A stretch of DNA of 64,000 nt from Oscillatoriales cyanobacterium (lineage in GTDB: Bacteria; Cyanobacteriota; Cyanobacteriia; Cyanobacteriales; Laspinemataceae). The notes beneath the pieces were generated by a model, which saw only the letters and a program-made list of their open reading frames with translations, had not been told where the DNA came from and did no database searches. The first letter of the stretch is position 1. Each line of letters opens with the position of its first letter. The DNA is taken from the NCBI GenBank assembly GCA_011390955.1, contig JAABRM010000028.1:27212-91211 (forward strand), in the 5' to 3' direction. Shown here piece by piece: positions 24,761 to 33,743 of this stretch. The position numbers and the translations under genes are program-made.

Positions 24761-26911
24761 ATGCCTTCTCAAGACTTTGCCAAAACACATACTGACCTTT
24801 ACACTAAGGCGACAAAACTTTTGCAGTATTTGCGAGAGATTAGAGCAAGTCGTTGGCTCGAAGGTGATGCCGCCAGTGAGTTAAGGAAAGTTGAGACAGA
24901 TATCAGTCAAGCTTTAGCTGATTTACAGGCTCAAAAGTATCAAGCAGCAGCAATTTCGGTTCAGCGTGTAGGTAAAAGTACCTTTCTAAATGCTGTTATT
25001 GGCGAGGATATACTGGCAACTGACACAGAATCTTGTACTGTCTGCCGTACCGATATCCGACACATTCCAGTCGGACAAATTCCTCGACTTTTGGAGTATC
25101 GGCAGGGGCAACAGCAACCAATTGTCATTGCACAAGGGGATGCCCAGAGAATTCGACAGAAGTTTTTAGAATATACCCGCGAGATTCGACAAAAAAACAA
25201 CCCCTATCAAACTCTTCGCTTTGAACTAGAACATCCTATCGAAGTTGCTAGTACCATTCCCTTTCTGGCTGGTTTTACTTTAGTTGACACGCCTGGTTCT
25301 AACGAGTGGAAGTCTTCAAACTTTGACACAACTCCACTCAAGCAAGCTTCTCTGGAAGCATTACACAACAGTGATGTAATTTTGTTTATCTTAGATTACA
25401 ACAATTACAAAACGAATGAAGTAGCTGAATTGTTCAGGGAACTAGGAAAAACCCGTCAAGATTTCTTATTAAAAAGCTGGCATAAGGTTTTCTTTATTCT
25501 GAATAAGGTGGATATGAAAGAGGAGCATTCTCGTAAAATCGAGGATGCGATCGTGGACTTGAAACAAACATTGATGAATGATTTTCGCTTTCCTGAGCCA
25601 ATTATTTATCCTGCTAGTGCTAAACAAGGACTGCTGGCTAAACTCATTTTAAAAGGGATAGCGACTGAAAGTCATCATAAAGAATTTAGAAAAATTATTG
25701 GTCAGACTTACAGTAGAGTTGATGCCTACGGTGGCTCTTACACACCGCCATTGTCAGAGATTGCGCCATCAGCTTTAATAGATAGTGGTATTTCTAATCT
25801 TGAAGAAACGGCGATTAAAAGTATTCTTAAGAATTCTGGCTATAATCTTATTGTTAAAGTTTTATTAATTCTAGACATCAAGGTAGAAGATACTCAAAAA
25901 ATCCTGATAAACCAGTCTAATATAACAAAAATTTATATCCAGTCTCAGAAAGCCAAAATAACTGAATGGATGGAAAAGATAGAATTTATTTCTAATCAAT
26001 ATAAACAGCTTCGGGATATTTTACAAAGCCATAAAGAGGCTTTATTTGATGCACTTAATCAGCAGATAGATAGTTTCTGTGCTTCAGCAAAATCAAGTAT
26101 AGAGTCAGAAATTGAAAAAATGAAAAGAGAGAAAGGAGGTCGTTGGTACACATCATATTATAGCCCAGATTGGTATAGTTCTTATATTGCCCCACGAACA
26201 CGAAATTCATCTAATCTTAACGACAGCAGAATCTTCCTGGAAGCAAGCTCATCTAGAGCAAAAATGGTAGAGATTGCACAAGAAGCTGAATCGCTGATTT
26301 ATAGTAGTTGCAATTCTGTTTATAAAAACCAAATTAGTTTTTTGCAAAAGCAGCTTGATTTAGAAGCGACAAACGTTAGAAAAAACTTATTGGCTCTTTT
26401 GCCGATAAGAATTGAACAATTATCACAAATGTTCTCCCTATACATAGGCTCTAAAATAGAATTAAAGTTACAAGAGAAATATGATATGGAGATAGGTGAT
26501 TTTCAATTAACAGGAATTGAAATTCCCATTAAAGAATACGACTATATTCAGGAAGGCTGTATTGGTGATGGTGAGTGGGTAGACTTTTACTACATGGGAC
26601 ATGAAATGGATTTTAACAAAATCTTAAGTCAATTTAATAGTCAAATAAACCAGCATAGAGAGCAGATGAAGCAAATAATTTATGGTTCTCTAGAACAAAA
26701 TTTTTTCCAATTTATTTGCGTTTTAGATAAAATTAATGAGTTTAAGAGCCTATTTCAAGTGAAGTTGAATAACTTGTGGAACGAAATTCAGCAGAAAGAA
26801 GCTGAAAATAAGCTAATTATTGAAAGTCTTGATTATCACAGGAGTAAACTTAATGATTATCGGAGAGAGTTAGCCGCTATTCGGGGTTGTATCGAAGCTT
26901 GGAAGCCATAG
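24761..26911 (+). CDS. Dynamin-like GTPase
   Basis: The protein has 716 residues. GTPase domain (about 50-300): P-loop VQRVGKSTFLNAVIG at residues 66-80, switch I threonine in SCTVCRTDIRHI, G3 LVDTPGSNEW and G4 ILNKVDMK. The remainder is long helices, many with heptad spacing, like the stalk and assembly regions of bacterial dynamins that remodel membranes. No clear transmembrane helix is visible. Oddity: the first glycine of the P-loop (GxxxxGKS) is a serine here. Base composition is slightly more AT-rich than its neighbours, and it lies among toxin-antitoxin genes and a gene remnant, which hints at transfer. Confidence 0.75.
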   Translation: MPSQDFAKTHTDLYTKATKLLQYLREIRASRWLEGDAASELRKVETDISQALADLQAQKYQAAAISVQRVGKSTFLNAVIGEDILATDTESCTVCRTDIRHIPVGQIPRLLEYRQGQQQPIVIAQGDAQRIRQKFLEYTREIRQKNNPYQTLRFELEHPIEVASTIPFLAGFTLVDTPGSNEWKSSNFDTTPLKQASLEALHNSDVILFILDYNNYKTNEVAELFRELGKTRQDFLLKSWHKVFFILNKVDMKEEHSRKIEDAIVDLKQTLMNDFRFPEPIIYPASAKQGLLAKLILKGIATESHHKEFRKIIGQTYSRVDAYGGSYTPPLSEIAPSALIDSGISNLEETAIKSILKNSGYNLIVKVLLILDIKVEDTQKILINQSNITKIYIQSQKAKITEWMEKIEFISNQYKQLRDILQSHKEALFDALNQQIDSFCASAKSSIESEIEKMKREKGGRWYTSYYSPDWYSSYIAPRTRNSSNLNDSRIFLEASSSRAKMVEIAQEAESLIYSSCNSVYKNQISFLQKQLDLEATNVRKNLLALLPIRIEQLSQMFSLYIGSKIELKLQEKYDMEIGDFQLTGIEIPIKEYDYIQEGCIGDGEWVDFYYMGHEMDFNKILSQFNSQINQHREQMKQIIYGSLEQNFFQFICVLDKINEFKSLFQVKLNNLWNEIQQKEAENKLIIESLDYHRSKLNDYRRELAAIRGCIEAWKP

Positions 26912-27043
26912 TATATTTATTTCGACTTCATTTCCTCACTTATTCCCCAACGCCGCCACCTCTCCACAGAGCATCCCATTTGCCTATTACCAAATTATCA
27001 CCAGGGTGAATGGAATAGGCATCAAAAGCCTAATCACGACTAA

Positions 27044-27256
27044 TCAAAACTTTAAATCTTTCAGAGGTTCATCAAAATCATCAGAAATCCAGATTTTACC
27101 CTGCCAAATCCCCATTCCGCCTCGCTTGGGTGCTTTTGCTGTTTTAGGAGCATCCGCCCCATATCGGTTTACCAAAAATTTTTTATAGTCAAAAACTGCC
27201 TGTTTCACCGATTCTGGCAATTTTTCCACATTTTTTAGAATCGCATTTTCTATCAT
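27044..27256 (-). CDS. DUF2281-type antitoxin, orphan
   Basis: The protein has 70 residues from ATG 27256; a GTG three codons earlier (27265) is an alternative. The family pattern is clear: MIENAILKNVEKLPESVKQAVFDYKKFLV, then a Gly-rich link and GIWQGKIWISDDFDEPLKDL. In intact modules a PIN toxin follows directly, but the 130 bases beyond this stop encode none. It is therefore an orphan antitoxin or a relic. Confidence 0.65.
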   Translation of the reverse strand: MIENAILKNVEKLPESVKQAVFDYKKFLVNRYGADAPKTAKAPKRGGMGIWQGKIWISDDFDEPLKDLKF

Positions 27257-27372
27257 TTTTTTCACTTAAATATCTGCTTATATAAGCAGTCATGCTAAAT
27301 AAATTGCACATTATACTTCGTGATGGGCAAAAGAAAACCGGGCAAATTAGCCCAAAACAGCATTTGCTATCT

Positions 27373-29541
27373 CTAATTTTCTGGTTCAATGGTGATATCC
27401 CATCGGTCTAAAGTAATTCCCAAGGTGGCATATAAATCCGTCAAAGCATTGAGATAATCTATGGTCGCATTGAGTTCCTGGTTTTTGGCACTGACTAAAT
27501 CTTCTTCAAAATTTAGCACATCAATTAATCGAGTGTTGCCTACCCCTAATCTTAATTTTTCTCGTTCGTTTTCTAGCTGCTGTTCTGATAGTTCTCTGGC
27601 TCTTTGGGCTTGTTCCACCTGCTTCAGACTAAATTCAACATCCCTGAGACTATTGATGACACTAATTTCTAAGTTTTCCCGTTGTTCTTCCAGGTTGTTT
27701 TGCACAATTTCTAGTTGGATTTGGCTACGTTCTACTTGGCTTTCTAAGTCGCGATCGCCGAATGTCCGTCTGAGGGAAATCCCCGCTCTTAAATCATTGT
27801 TGTTTTCAGCGGTGTTACTTAAATTATTGATATAAGTGGCATTTAAACCTAAGTCCCATTTTTGACTATCTTCAGCCAGCAATAAGTCAATTTTGGCTCG
27901 CTCAATGTTAATCAGCGCTTGTAAATAGTCGATGTTATTTTCTAAGGAAATCTTCTGAGCAGATTCCCGCGACCATGAGATTAATTCCAGGTCATCGGTT
28001 GCCGGTTGTTCAATGGCCACTACCTGGATATTTTTGTCAATATCTAGAATCGATATCAGGTTAAGTCTTGCTTCTTCCAGCCGATTTGATGCCGCTAGTA
28101 AGTCGACTTGACGATTGGCTAACTTGGTTTCCGCTTGGATGCGATCGATTCTAGCCCTTCTTCCGGCTTCAATTAAAGCGTCAATAGATTTTAATTGAGT
28201 TTTGGCACTTTTTAGGGCAATTTCTTGAATTTTTAACGCTTCTTGCGATCGCAGTAAATTTCGGTAAGCGCGTAAGGTGGTGGTAATGTTGCTAATTAAT
28301 GTATTTTTCAGACTTAAAATATTGGCTGCTTCATTCAGTCGGGCAATTTCAATGGAGGCGCGATTGACATCACTGCCAAATCCTCTTAATAAAGGTTGAG
28401 TGAAATTGAGTGAGATATTTTGTCCCAGCCGATTTTCATCTGTAATTGTGCTAGAACCGAGGGTATTTTGTGCCTGTCTATCCGCCGCCCAACGTGCCGA
28501 AATTTCCGCCCCGGTGGGAATTTTTACCACTAGGTTTGCCCCTAGGTTTAAGTTGCCCCGATTGGCAGCGATCGCCCCTAGTTGATTCCAATTATAAACC
28601 AGTTCAACGCTGGGGGTAAAGTTGGGGGTAAATTTATCTTCGGCAATGGCTAAATCCTGGCGTTCGATGATTCTTTGTAAATAGGCATTTTTGATGTCTC
28701 GATTATTTTGCAAAGATAAGATAATGGCATCTTGACTGGTTAATTCTAATGTTTGAGATGCCGGTCTTGGTGTTGACAGTTGTTCGGCGGGGTTAGGAGA
28801 CTCATTAGGTTTATTTTCTTGTTTATTTTCTTGTTTATTTTCTTGTTTATTTTGGTGGACGGTTGTGATCTCTTGTAGCCAATGTTTGCCGGTGAATCTG
28901 ACAGCGGTTTTTAAGATAGGAAGTAGGGGTTGATTTTGGCTTATGGTGGCAGCGGATCTGGCAGCGGATTTGGCAGCGGATGTGGCAGCGGATGTGGCAG
29001 CGAATGTGGCAGGGGATGGGGCAGCGGATGATAACTCAATGTCCCCCTTTTTATGAGGATTTGGGGGGATGTCTTCGGATCTGGCAGCGGATGGAGATTC
29101 AATGCCCCCCTTGGGAAGGGGGGTTGGGGGGATCTCTTCGGATCTGGCAGGGGATGGGGCAGCGGATGATGACTCAACGCCCCCCTTGGGAAGGGGGGTT
29201 GGGGGGATCTCTTCAACGATCGCCGCTTGTTTTTTGATACCTGTTTGGTGAGATAAATTATTAGTCGATCGGCGGTGTGATTTCGAGTAATTTGCGTTGA
29301 GATTATCCTGGATGATTTTGTCAATATCATCCAAGGTTACAGGAGTGGTTTTGCTGGTTACGTTATTGGCATTTGCCGGTTGTTTGGGAACATATTTAAT
29401 TACCAGGGCTAGGCTGAGGAATAACCCCACAGTGGTTGACAAAATTACCGCGATCGCGAAATTTCCCTCATCGGGTAAAAACAGCGATCGCCCTAATTTT
29501 TTCTGAGATTTTGAATTAATTTCTGGCTTGGGTTCTATCAT
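27373..29541 (-). CDS. TolC-family outer-membrane efflux protein with repeat-derived linker
   Basis: The protein has 722 residues from ATG 29541. Residues 22-45 form a hydrophobic N-terminal segment without a clear cleavage site. A long linker follows (about 50-260). Then comes the outer-membrane efflux domain: TSQDAIILSLQNNRDIKNAYLQ, AIAEDKFTPNFTPSVELVYNW and repeated long helices with NLISILD and VGNTRLIDVLNFEEDLVSAKNQELNA. It should form the outer-membrane channel for the adaptor and permease upstream. The linker holds two EEIPPTPLPKGG units and a degenerate third, coded by an invading CCCCCC/GGGGGG repeat, then Ala/Ser-rich SAATSAAKSAA units. Confidence 0.82.
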   Translation of the reverse strand: MIEPKPEINSKSQKKLGRSLFLPDEGNFAIAVILSTTVGLFLSLALVIKYVPKQPANANNVTSKTTPVTLDDIDKIIQDNLNANYSKSHRRSTNNLSHQTGIKKQAAIVEEIPPTPLPKGGVESSSAAPSPARSEEIPPTPLPKGGIESPSAARSEDIPPNPHKKGDIELSSAAPSPATFAATSAATSAAKSAARSAATISQNQPLLPILKTAVRFTGKHWLQEITTVHQNKQENKQENKQENKPNESPNPAEQLSTPRPASQTLELTSQDAIILSLQNNRDIKNAYLQRIIERQDLAIAEDKFTPNFTPSVELVYNWNQLGAIAANRGNLNLGANLVVKIPTGAEISARWAADRQAQNTLGSSTITDENRLGQNISLNFTQPLLRGFGSDVNRASIEIARLNEAANILSLKNTLISNITTTLRAYRNLLRSQEALKIQEIALKSAKTQLKSIDALIEAGRRARIDRIQAETKLANRQVDLLAASNRLEEARLNLISILDIDKNIQVVAIEQPATDDLELISWSRESAQKISLENNIDYLQALINIERAKIDLLLAEDSQKWDLGLNATYINNLSNTAENNNDLRAGISLRRTFGDRDLESQVERSQIQLEIVQNNLEEQRENLEISVINSLRDVEFSLKQVEQAQRARELSEQQLENEREKLRLGVGNTRLIDVLNFEEDLVSAKNQELNATIDYLNALTDLYATLGITLDRWDITIEPEN
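28935..29216. repeat. CCCCCC/GGGGGG and GGCAGCGGAT repeats inside the TolC-like gene
   Basis: Two good copies and one degenerate copy of the dispersed CCCCCCTTGGGAAGGGGGGT-type element (29040-29216) and tandem GGCAGCGGAT(CT/TT) units (28950-29030) are all in frame with the gene. Confidence 0.75.
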
Positions 29542-29599
29542 AGTATTAGTTAACAAAAAAATCAATAATTATGGAAATAATCGGTTTTGTGAAAAATAA

Positions 29600-29726
29600 A
29601 AAAAATAAGCTTATCGTATCAATAACAATCAACCATCAACAATCAACCATCAACAATTAACAATCAACCATCAACAATCAACCATCAACAATCAACAATC
29701 AACCATCAACCATCAACCATCAACCA
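29600..29726. repeat. ATCAACC/ATCAACA tandem tract
   Basis: About 17 units of ATCAACC and AACAATC fill the gap between the permease stop and the TolC-like start, inside the inferred operon. Confidence 0.7.
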
Positions 29727-30914
29727 TCAACCAGAACGTAAAGCTTTGACTGGATCGAGTTGACTGGCTTGTAAGGCAGGAAAAAATCCGGCACCAACCC
29801 CTACCAATAAAGCGGATCCTAATGCTAAACCGGCAGTGGGCGGATCGAATTCGTAGGGTAATTCAAAGGTATCAGCTACCACAATTGTGATACCATGTAC
29901 CGTGCCGATCGCGAATATTCCACCAATTAAACTCAGTAAAGCAGCTTCTAGGATAAATTGAAGCATAATATCGGCTTGGGTGGCACCAATAGCCCGCCGT
30001 AAACCAATTTCTGTGGTGCGTTCCATCACCGTGGCAATGGTAATATTAGCAATGCCCACCCCACCCACTAATAAGGCGATCGCTCCCACCGCTAAAAGCG
30101 ATCTAGATACCATAAGTAAGGTGTCTTGCTGTTCTTTGATATCGCGAATATTATTCCAGGTATGTAATTCTTTGCCGGAAAATCTCTGTTTTAACAATTG
30201 ATTAACTTGTTCATTCACCGGGTCGATTTCTTCCAGGCTTTCCGGTCGAATTAATATCCGCTCAATACGGCGATCGCCGGTGAGGGCACTGTAGATAGAA
30301 AGTGGCATAATCATCGCACCATTTCCCCGATCCCAACGACCTGTGAGTTTTGTTTCCATCACCCCACGAACAAAATAAGGGCGGCCATCAATATTAATCC
30401 GTTCTCCGATGGGATTACTATCTAGAAATAAAACCTCAACTAGCGCTTCATCAATCACCACTACGGGGCGATATTTGTCAAAATCAGCTTGGGTGAAAAA
30501 GCTGCCTGAGATCATTCTGCGTCCAGAGGTTTCTAGGAAATCTTGAGAAACTGCTGCGATTTCCGGACTGGCTTGGCGATCGCGAAAACTGGTTTCCTCC
30601 GCATATACCCCGATCATCGTCGCGATCGCCTGCGAACCTACTAATCTTTTTCTTAAAAATGCGATATCTTCGCGTTTAACGTCAACTGGTTCCCACCCGT
30701 TAGAACGATCGTAAGGAATTACAATAATTTGTGGTGCTTCTCTTTCTGCTAATTGTTTCGCGACCACAGCCCGACTAATTGTGCCTACTTGCAAGGTGGC
30801 ACTGACGGCGGCAACTCCCATAAAAACCCCCACAGAAGTTAAGGCCGATCGCAATAGATTGCCGCTTAAAGATAAATAGGTTAATTTTAGTAAATCAATG
30901 GGTGTTAAGCTCAT
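29727..30914 (-). CDS. MacB/FtsX-type ABC transporter permease
   Basis: The protein has 395 residues. Layout of the MacB family: one N-terminal helix (LLRSALTSVGVFMGVAAVSA), a large periplasmic domain (about 45-265), then three C-terminal helices with VGGVGIANITIATVMERTTEIGLRRAIGATQADI and a final PALQASQLDPVKALRSG. It should carry mechanical force from a cytoplasmic ATPase to a periplasmic adaptor and TolC. No ATPase domain is fused and none is encoded nearby. It is transcribed after the adaptor gene, with 194 bases between. Confidence 0.88.
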   Translation of the reverse strand: MSLTPIDLLKLTYLSLSGNLLRSALTSVGVFMGVAAVSATLQVGTISRAVVAKQLAEREAPQIIVIPYDRSNGWEPVDVKREDIAFLRKRLVGSQAIATMIGVYAEETSFRDRQASPEIAAVSQDFLETSGRRMISGSFFTQADFDKYRPVVVIDEALVEVLFLDSNPIGERINIDGRPYFVRGVMETKLTGRWDRGNGAMIMPLSIYSALTGDRRIERILIRPESLEEIDPVNEQVNQLLKQRFSGKELHTWNNIRDIKEQQDTLLMVSRSLLAVGAIALLVGGVGIANITIATVMERTTEIGLRRAIGATQADIMLQFILEAALLSLIGGIFAIGTVHGITIVVADTFELPYEFDPPTAGLALGSALLVGVGAGFFPALQASQLDPVKALRSG

Positions 30915-31108
30915 TTTTCTATAATTATGGGTTATTGGTTGGTGGTTATTGGTTGTTGGTTAAAAATAATCACCCTAATTTATCTGATAAATTCTATCAT
31001 ATTCAGCATTTTCCTCGTAATTCATGTCACGGTTTTTCGCTAATAACTATTATAGCTTATCAGAAAAATATTTACTTAAATTTAGTTTATAAAATGTGTT
31101 TATTCTCA

Positions 31109-33016
31109 TTAATTACGTCTTCTGCCTCGCCGGGTTGGTCTACTTGCTGGCCGGGAATTTTCGCTTGGTTGGTTAGTATTTTCTGGCTTAAATTCTTTGA
31201 CGATCGTTCCTTCGGTTAATTCTCGATCCACTGGAGGCAAAATGACTTCATCCCCTGCTTCTAAACCAGAGGTGACTTCAACTAAGCCATTGGTTAAATC
31301 TTCTAGTCCTAACTTGACAGACTTTTTTTGGGCTTTTCCCTCAGCATTTCTTACCCAAACAAACGGCTCGGAACCTGAATTGTCCACGACACTTGTTTCA
31401 ACCGCAATGACATTTTCTCGTTGTTCTAAAATAATATCTACACTGACCCGACTACCGGGAATAAAACTCCCAGAAGGACTGTCTAGTCGCACCGTTGCCG
31501 CTACGGTGGCATTGCCAGAACTACTGCTCGATCCACTACTTTGACTGCTGCCACTATTGGCTACCAAAGAGACGGTTTCTACATATCCTGTAAAGATTTC
31601 TTCGTCAGGTCCAGCGAGACTAATTCGGGCTAATTGATTGGGTTTTACTTTCGCCGCATTCAGGGTAGAAATTTGCAGTTTTACCACTTCTCGATTCGGA
31701 TCGCCAATGATGAGTAATTCTTTACTGCGATCGACCACATCTCCTGGTTCAACGGCAATATTTAAGACTTTACCACTAATCGGAGCCGTGACGATCCTGG
31801 CGATAATTTCTTGTTCAATCTTTTGTCTTTCTAGTTGATGTTTATCTAGGGCAATGATCGAGTTACTCAGGTCTAATTTAGCATCCCGAAGCTTTATTTC
31901 CGCTTGCGCGACTTCTTCGCGAGCGTTTGAAACAGTATCTTCTAATTCTTGCTCAATTTTTTGTGCGGAAATTGATAAACTATTGAGTGTATTTTCCTGA
32001 TTTTTGATTTGGATATTGGCAGTTTCTAGATTTGACTGTTTTTCCTTGACATTCATTTGGAGGGTGACAAGTTCTTCAGAGAGTTTTTTTTCTAAGTTTT
32101 GTAAATCTAACTGACTATTGTTTAAATCAATTTGGAAGGTGGTTAGGGTCAGTTGAGCATCCCGAAGAATGGCCAGATTGCTACGGACTTCTTGGCGGTC
32201 TCTTTGCAGTTCATTTTCGGCGATAAACCCTCTTTCGTAAAGGTCTTCCGCTTGTTGCATTTGTTCTTGGGATTCCGTTACATTGAGTTCAGCTTCCCTG
32301 ACTTTTTCCGCCAAGTTTTCTAAGTTGAGTTGTTGTTTTTGGATATCTAACTTTTTTTGCCGGATTTGGGTTTGAATGTCGCTGGATTGTTCTTTGATAA
32401 ATTGCTGAAGTTTTTCGTTGGCTTGTTTGAAGTTTTCTTGAGCTAAAATGACGACTTGGCGTTGATTTTGGATGGACAGTTGTTGATTTTGAATTTCTAG
32501 TTGTTTTTGTTGCCGTTGCGTTTCGCTGTTACTGCGATATTCGGTTAATAAGTCTTGGAGTTTTTCTTGTTTCAGGGCAAGTTCGGCTTCAGCGTCTTGG
32601 ATTTTTTGCCGTTGTTGCACCAGGGCTAATTCTTTTTCCTGGGTATTATATTGATGCTCTAGTAGTTTGGTTTCTCGATCTGGCGATCGCAGCAGGATTA
32701 ATTCATCCCCAATGGCAATGCGATCGCCCATCTTGACTAAGACTTTTTCTACTATGCCATTATCCGGAGATTTGAGTATTCTTTGATCGCCGATTTCTAG
32801 GATACCCGATTCATTAATTGGTTCTTCAAGGGTATCGGTTTTGACCGTAATTAATCGCACTTCAACCACGTTACTGGATTGTTTTAAGGTACGACTATAA
32901 AGCCACCACCCCCCCAATGAGGCGATCGCTAACACTGCGGAAAGAGTTAGCCACCGCATCCCTTGTTTGAGTTTCTTGGTGGCATTTTCTTTCGTTAAAG
33001 TTTCATTTGCTGACAT
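31109..33016 (-). CDS. HlyD-type periplasmic adaptor (membrane fusion) protein
   Basis: The protein has 635 residues from ATG 33016; an upstream extension in frame lacks conservation. One N-terminal membrane anchor (about 20-39, LTLSAVLAIASLGGWWLY), a lipoyl half (GIVEKVLVKMGDRIAIGDELILL), an unusually long coiled-coil hairpin of about 280 residues rich in Gln/Leu/Glu, the second lipoyl half (TAPISGKVLNIAVEPGDVV), and beta-barrel and membrane-proximal domains with a Ser/Gly linker. The C-terminus ends in a basic RPTRRGRRRN tail. It joins permease to TolC channel. Its start overlaps the preceding gene by 22 bases. Confidence 0.88.
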   Translation of the reverse strand: MSANETLTKENATKKLKQGMRWLTLSAVLAIASLGGWWLYSRTLKQSSNVVEVRLITVKTDTLEEPINESGILEIGDQRILKSPDNGIVEKVLVKMGDRIAIGDELILLRSPDRETKLLEHQYNTQEKELALVQQRQKIQDAEAELALKQEKLQDLLTEYRSNSETQRQQKQLEIQNQQLSIQNQRQVVILAQENFKQANEKLQQFIKEQSSDIQTQIRQKKLDIQKQQLNLENLAEKVREAELNVTESQEQMQQAEDLYERGFIAENELQRDRQEVRSNLAILRDAQLTLTTFQIDLNNSQLDLQNLEKKLSEELVTLQMNVKEKQSNLETANIQIKNQENTLNSLSISAQKIEQELEDTVSNAREEVAQAEIKLRDAKLDLSNSIIALDKHQLERQKIEQEIIARIVTAPISGKVLNIAVEPGDVVDRSKELLIIGDPNREVVKLQISTLNAAKVKPNQLARISLAGPDEEIFTGYVETVSLVANSGSSQSSGSSSSSGNATVAATVRLDSPSGSFIPGSRVSVDIILEQRENVIAVETSVVDNSGSEPFVWVRNAEGKAQKKSVKLGLEDLTNGLVEVTSGLEAGDEVILPPVDRELTEGTIVKEFKPENTNQPSENSRPASRPTRRGRRRN

Positions 33017-33426
33017 AGAGATTCTTCTAATCGATGCAATAAAGTTTCCACATCTTCTCCCACTTCTTGAAAACAAACCGGAGGAGGAGGTTCAATTTTA
33101 AACTGAATTAATTTAATTTGACCTTTGGCAATGCCAATCAGCAGCACTTCAGTTTCGGGATTATGATGATCCACAATCCCCAAAATTTCTTGTAACTTAT
33201 TATGGACATTCTGATTAAGAGTAGCGATCGCCTCTTTAGGACAAGAGACAAAATGGGGTCGAGGTTCCAGATCGATGCCCAAAGTATCGTCACTTTTGCC
33301 CCATTCTTGCCACAAGCCCCAAGCAAGGGCCGCTAAATCTTTTTGATTCGCTTTGACAAAATCGGCCAGATGTTCTCGCCATTCATTGTCGGCGGGATTA
33401 CTTTGAGGCTGAATAGATCCAAACAT
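32995..33426 (-). CDS. Conserved hypothetical protein leading the efflux operon
   Basis: The protein has 143 residues from ATG 33426. A longer frame upstream is only read-through of a MITE-like element. I recognise no named domain. Visible: NEWREHLADFVKANQKDLAALAWGLWQEWG, ETEVLLIGIAKGQIKLIQFKI and a C-terminal ETLLHRLEESLCQQMKL helix. It is soluble, with no signal. The 22-base overlap with the adaptor gene and the shared strand indicate co-transcription, so a regulatory or assembly role in the same export system is a fair inference. Confidence 0.65.
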   Translation of the reverse strand: MFGSIQPQSNPADNEWREHLADFVKANQKDLAALAWGLWQEWGKSDDTLGIDLEPRPHFVSCPKEAIATLNQNVHNKLQEILGIVDHHNPETEVLLIGIAKGQIKLIQFKIEPPPPVCFQEVGEDVETLLHRLEESLCQQMKL

Positions 33427-33474
33427 GATTCTTGATGGTTCTGATAAATTTAAAATGGAATATGGAATAATGGC

Positions 33475-33629
33475 TAAGTAGGTGGGCAGAAATAAATGCA
33501 CCATAGACCCCATTAAAAGAAAAACTGTCATTCCCGCCGATGGCGGCCTTCGCGGGGGTAAACTCCGACGGGAATCCACGGATTTACGGCGGGGAACGAA
33601 AAGTGCAATTAATTATCTTCACCTACTTA
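33475..33629. repeat. MITE-like element, family A, copy 2
   Basis: 155 bases from TAAGTAGGTGGGCAG to TTCACCTACTTA, opposite in orientation to the 10525 copy. The core palindrome is longer here. It lies upstream of the efflux operon and near its promoter. Confidence 0.8.
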
Positions 33630-33743
33630 TTTTATCAAACATTTCTGCTCGATTGTGGGTTCTGACCCCACATTAACCAATTTTGCTGACAAATTGCCAG
33701 TCCCTAGGTTTATTCAACCCCCCCAAAAGGGGGGATTTCGAGA

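Noticed and set aside
32995..33076. N-terminal extension of the HlyD-type adaptor to 33076
   Set aside because: The extra 20 residues are unlike adaptor N-termini and overlap the previous gene more deeply; ATG 33016 is preferred.
33427..33579. N-terminal extension of the protein at 32995-33426
   Set aside because: It is read-through of a family A repeat; the ATG at 33426 begins the ordered part.
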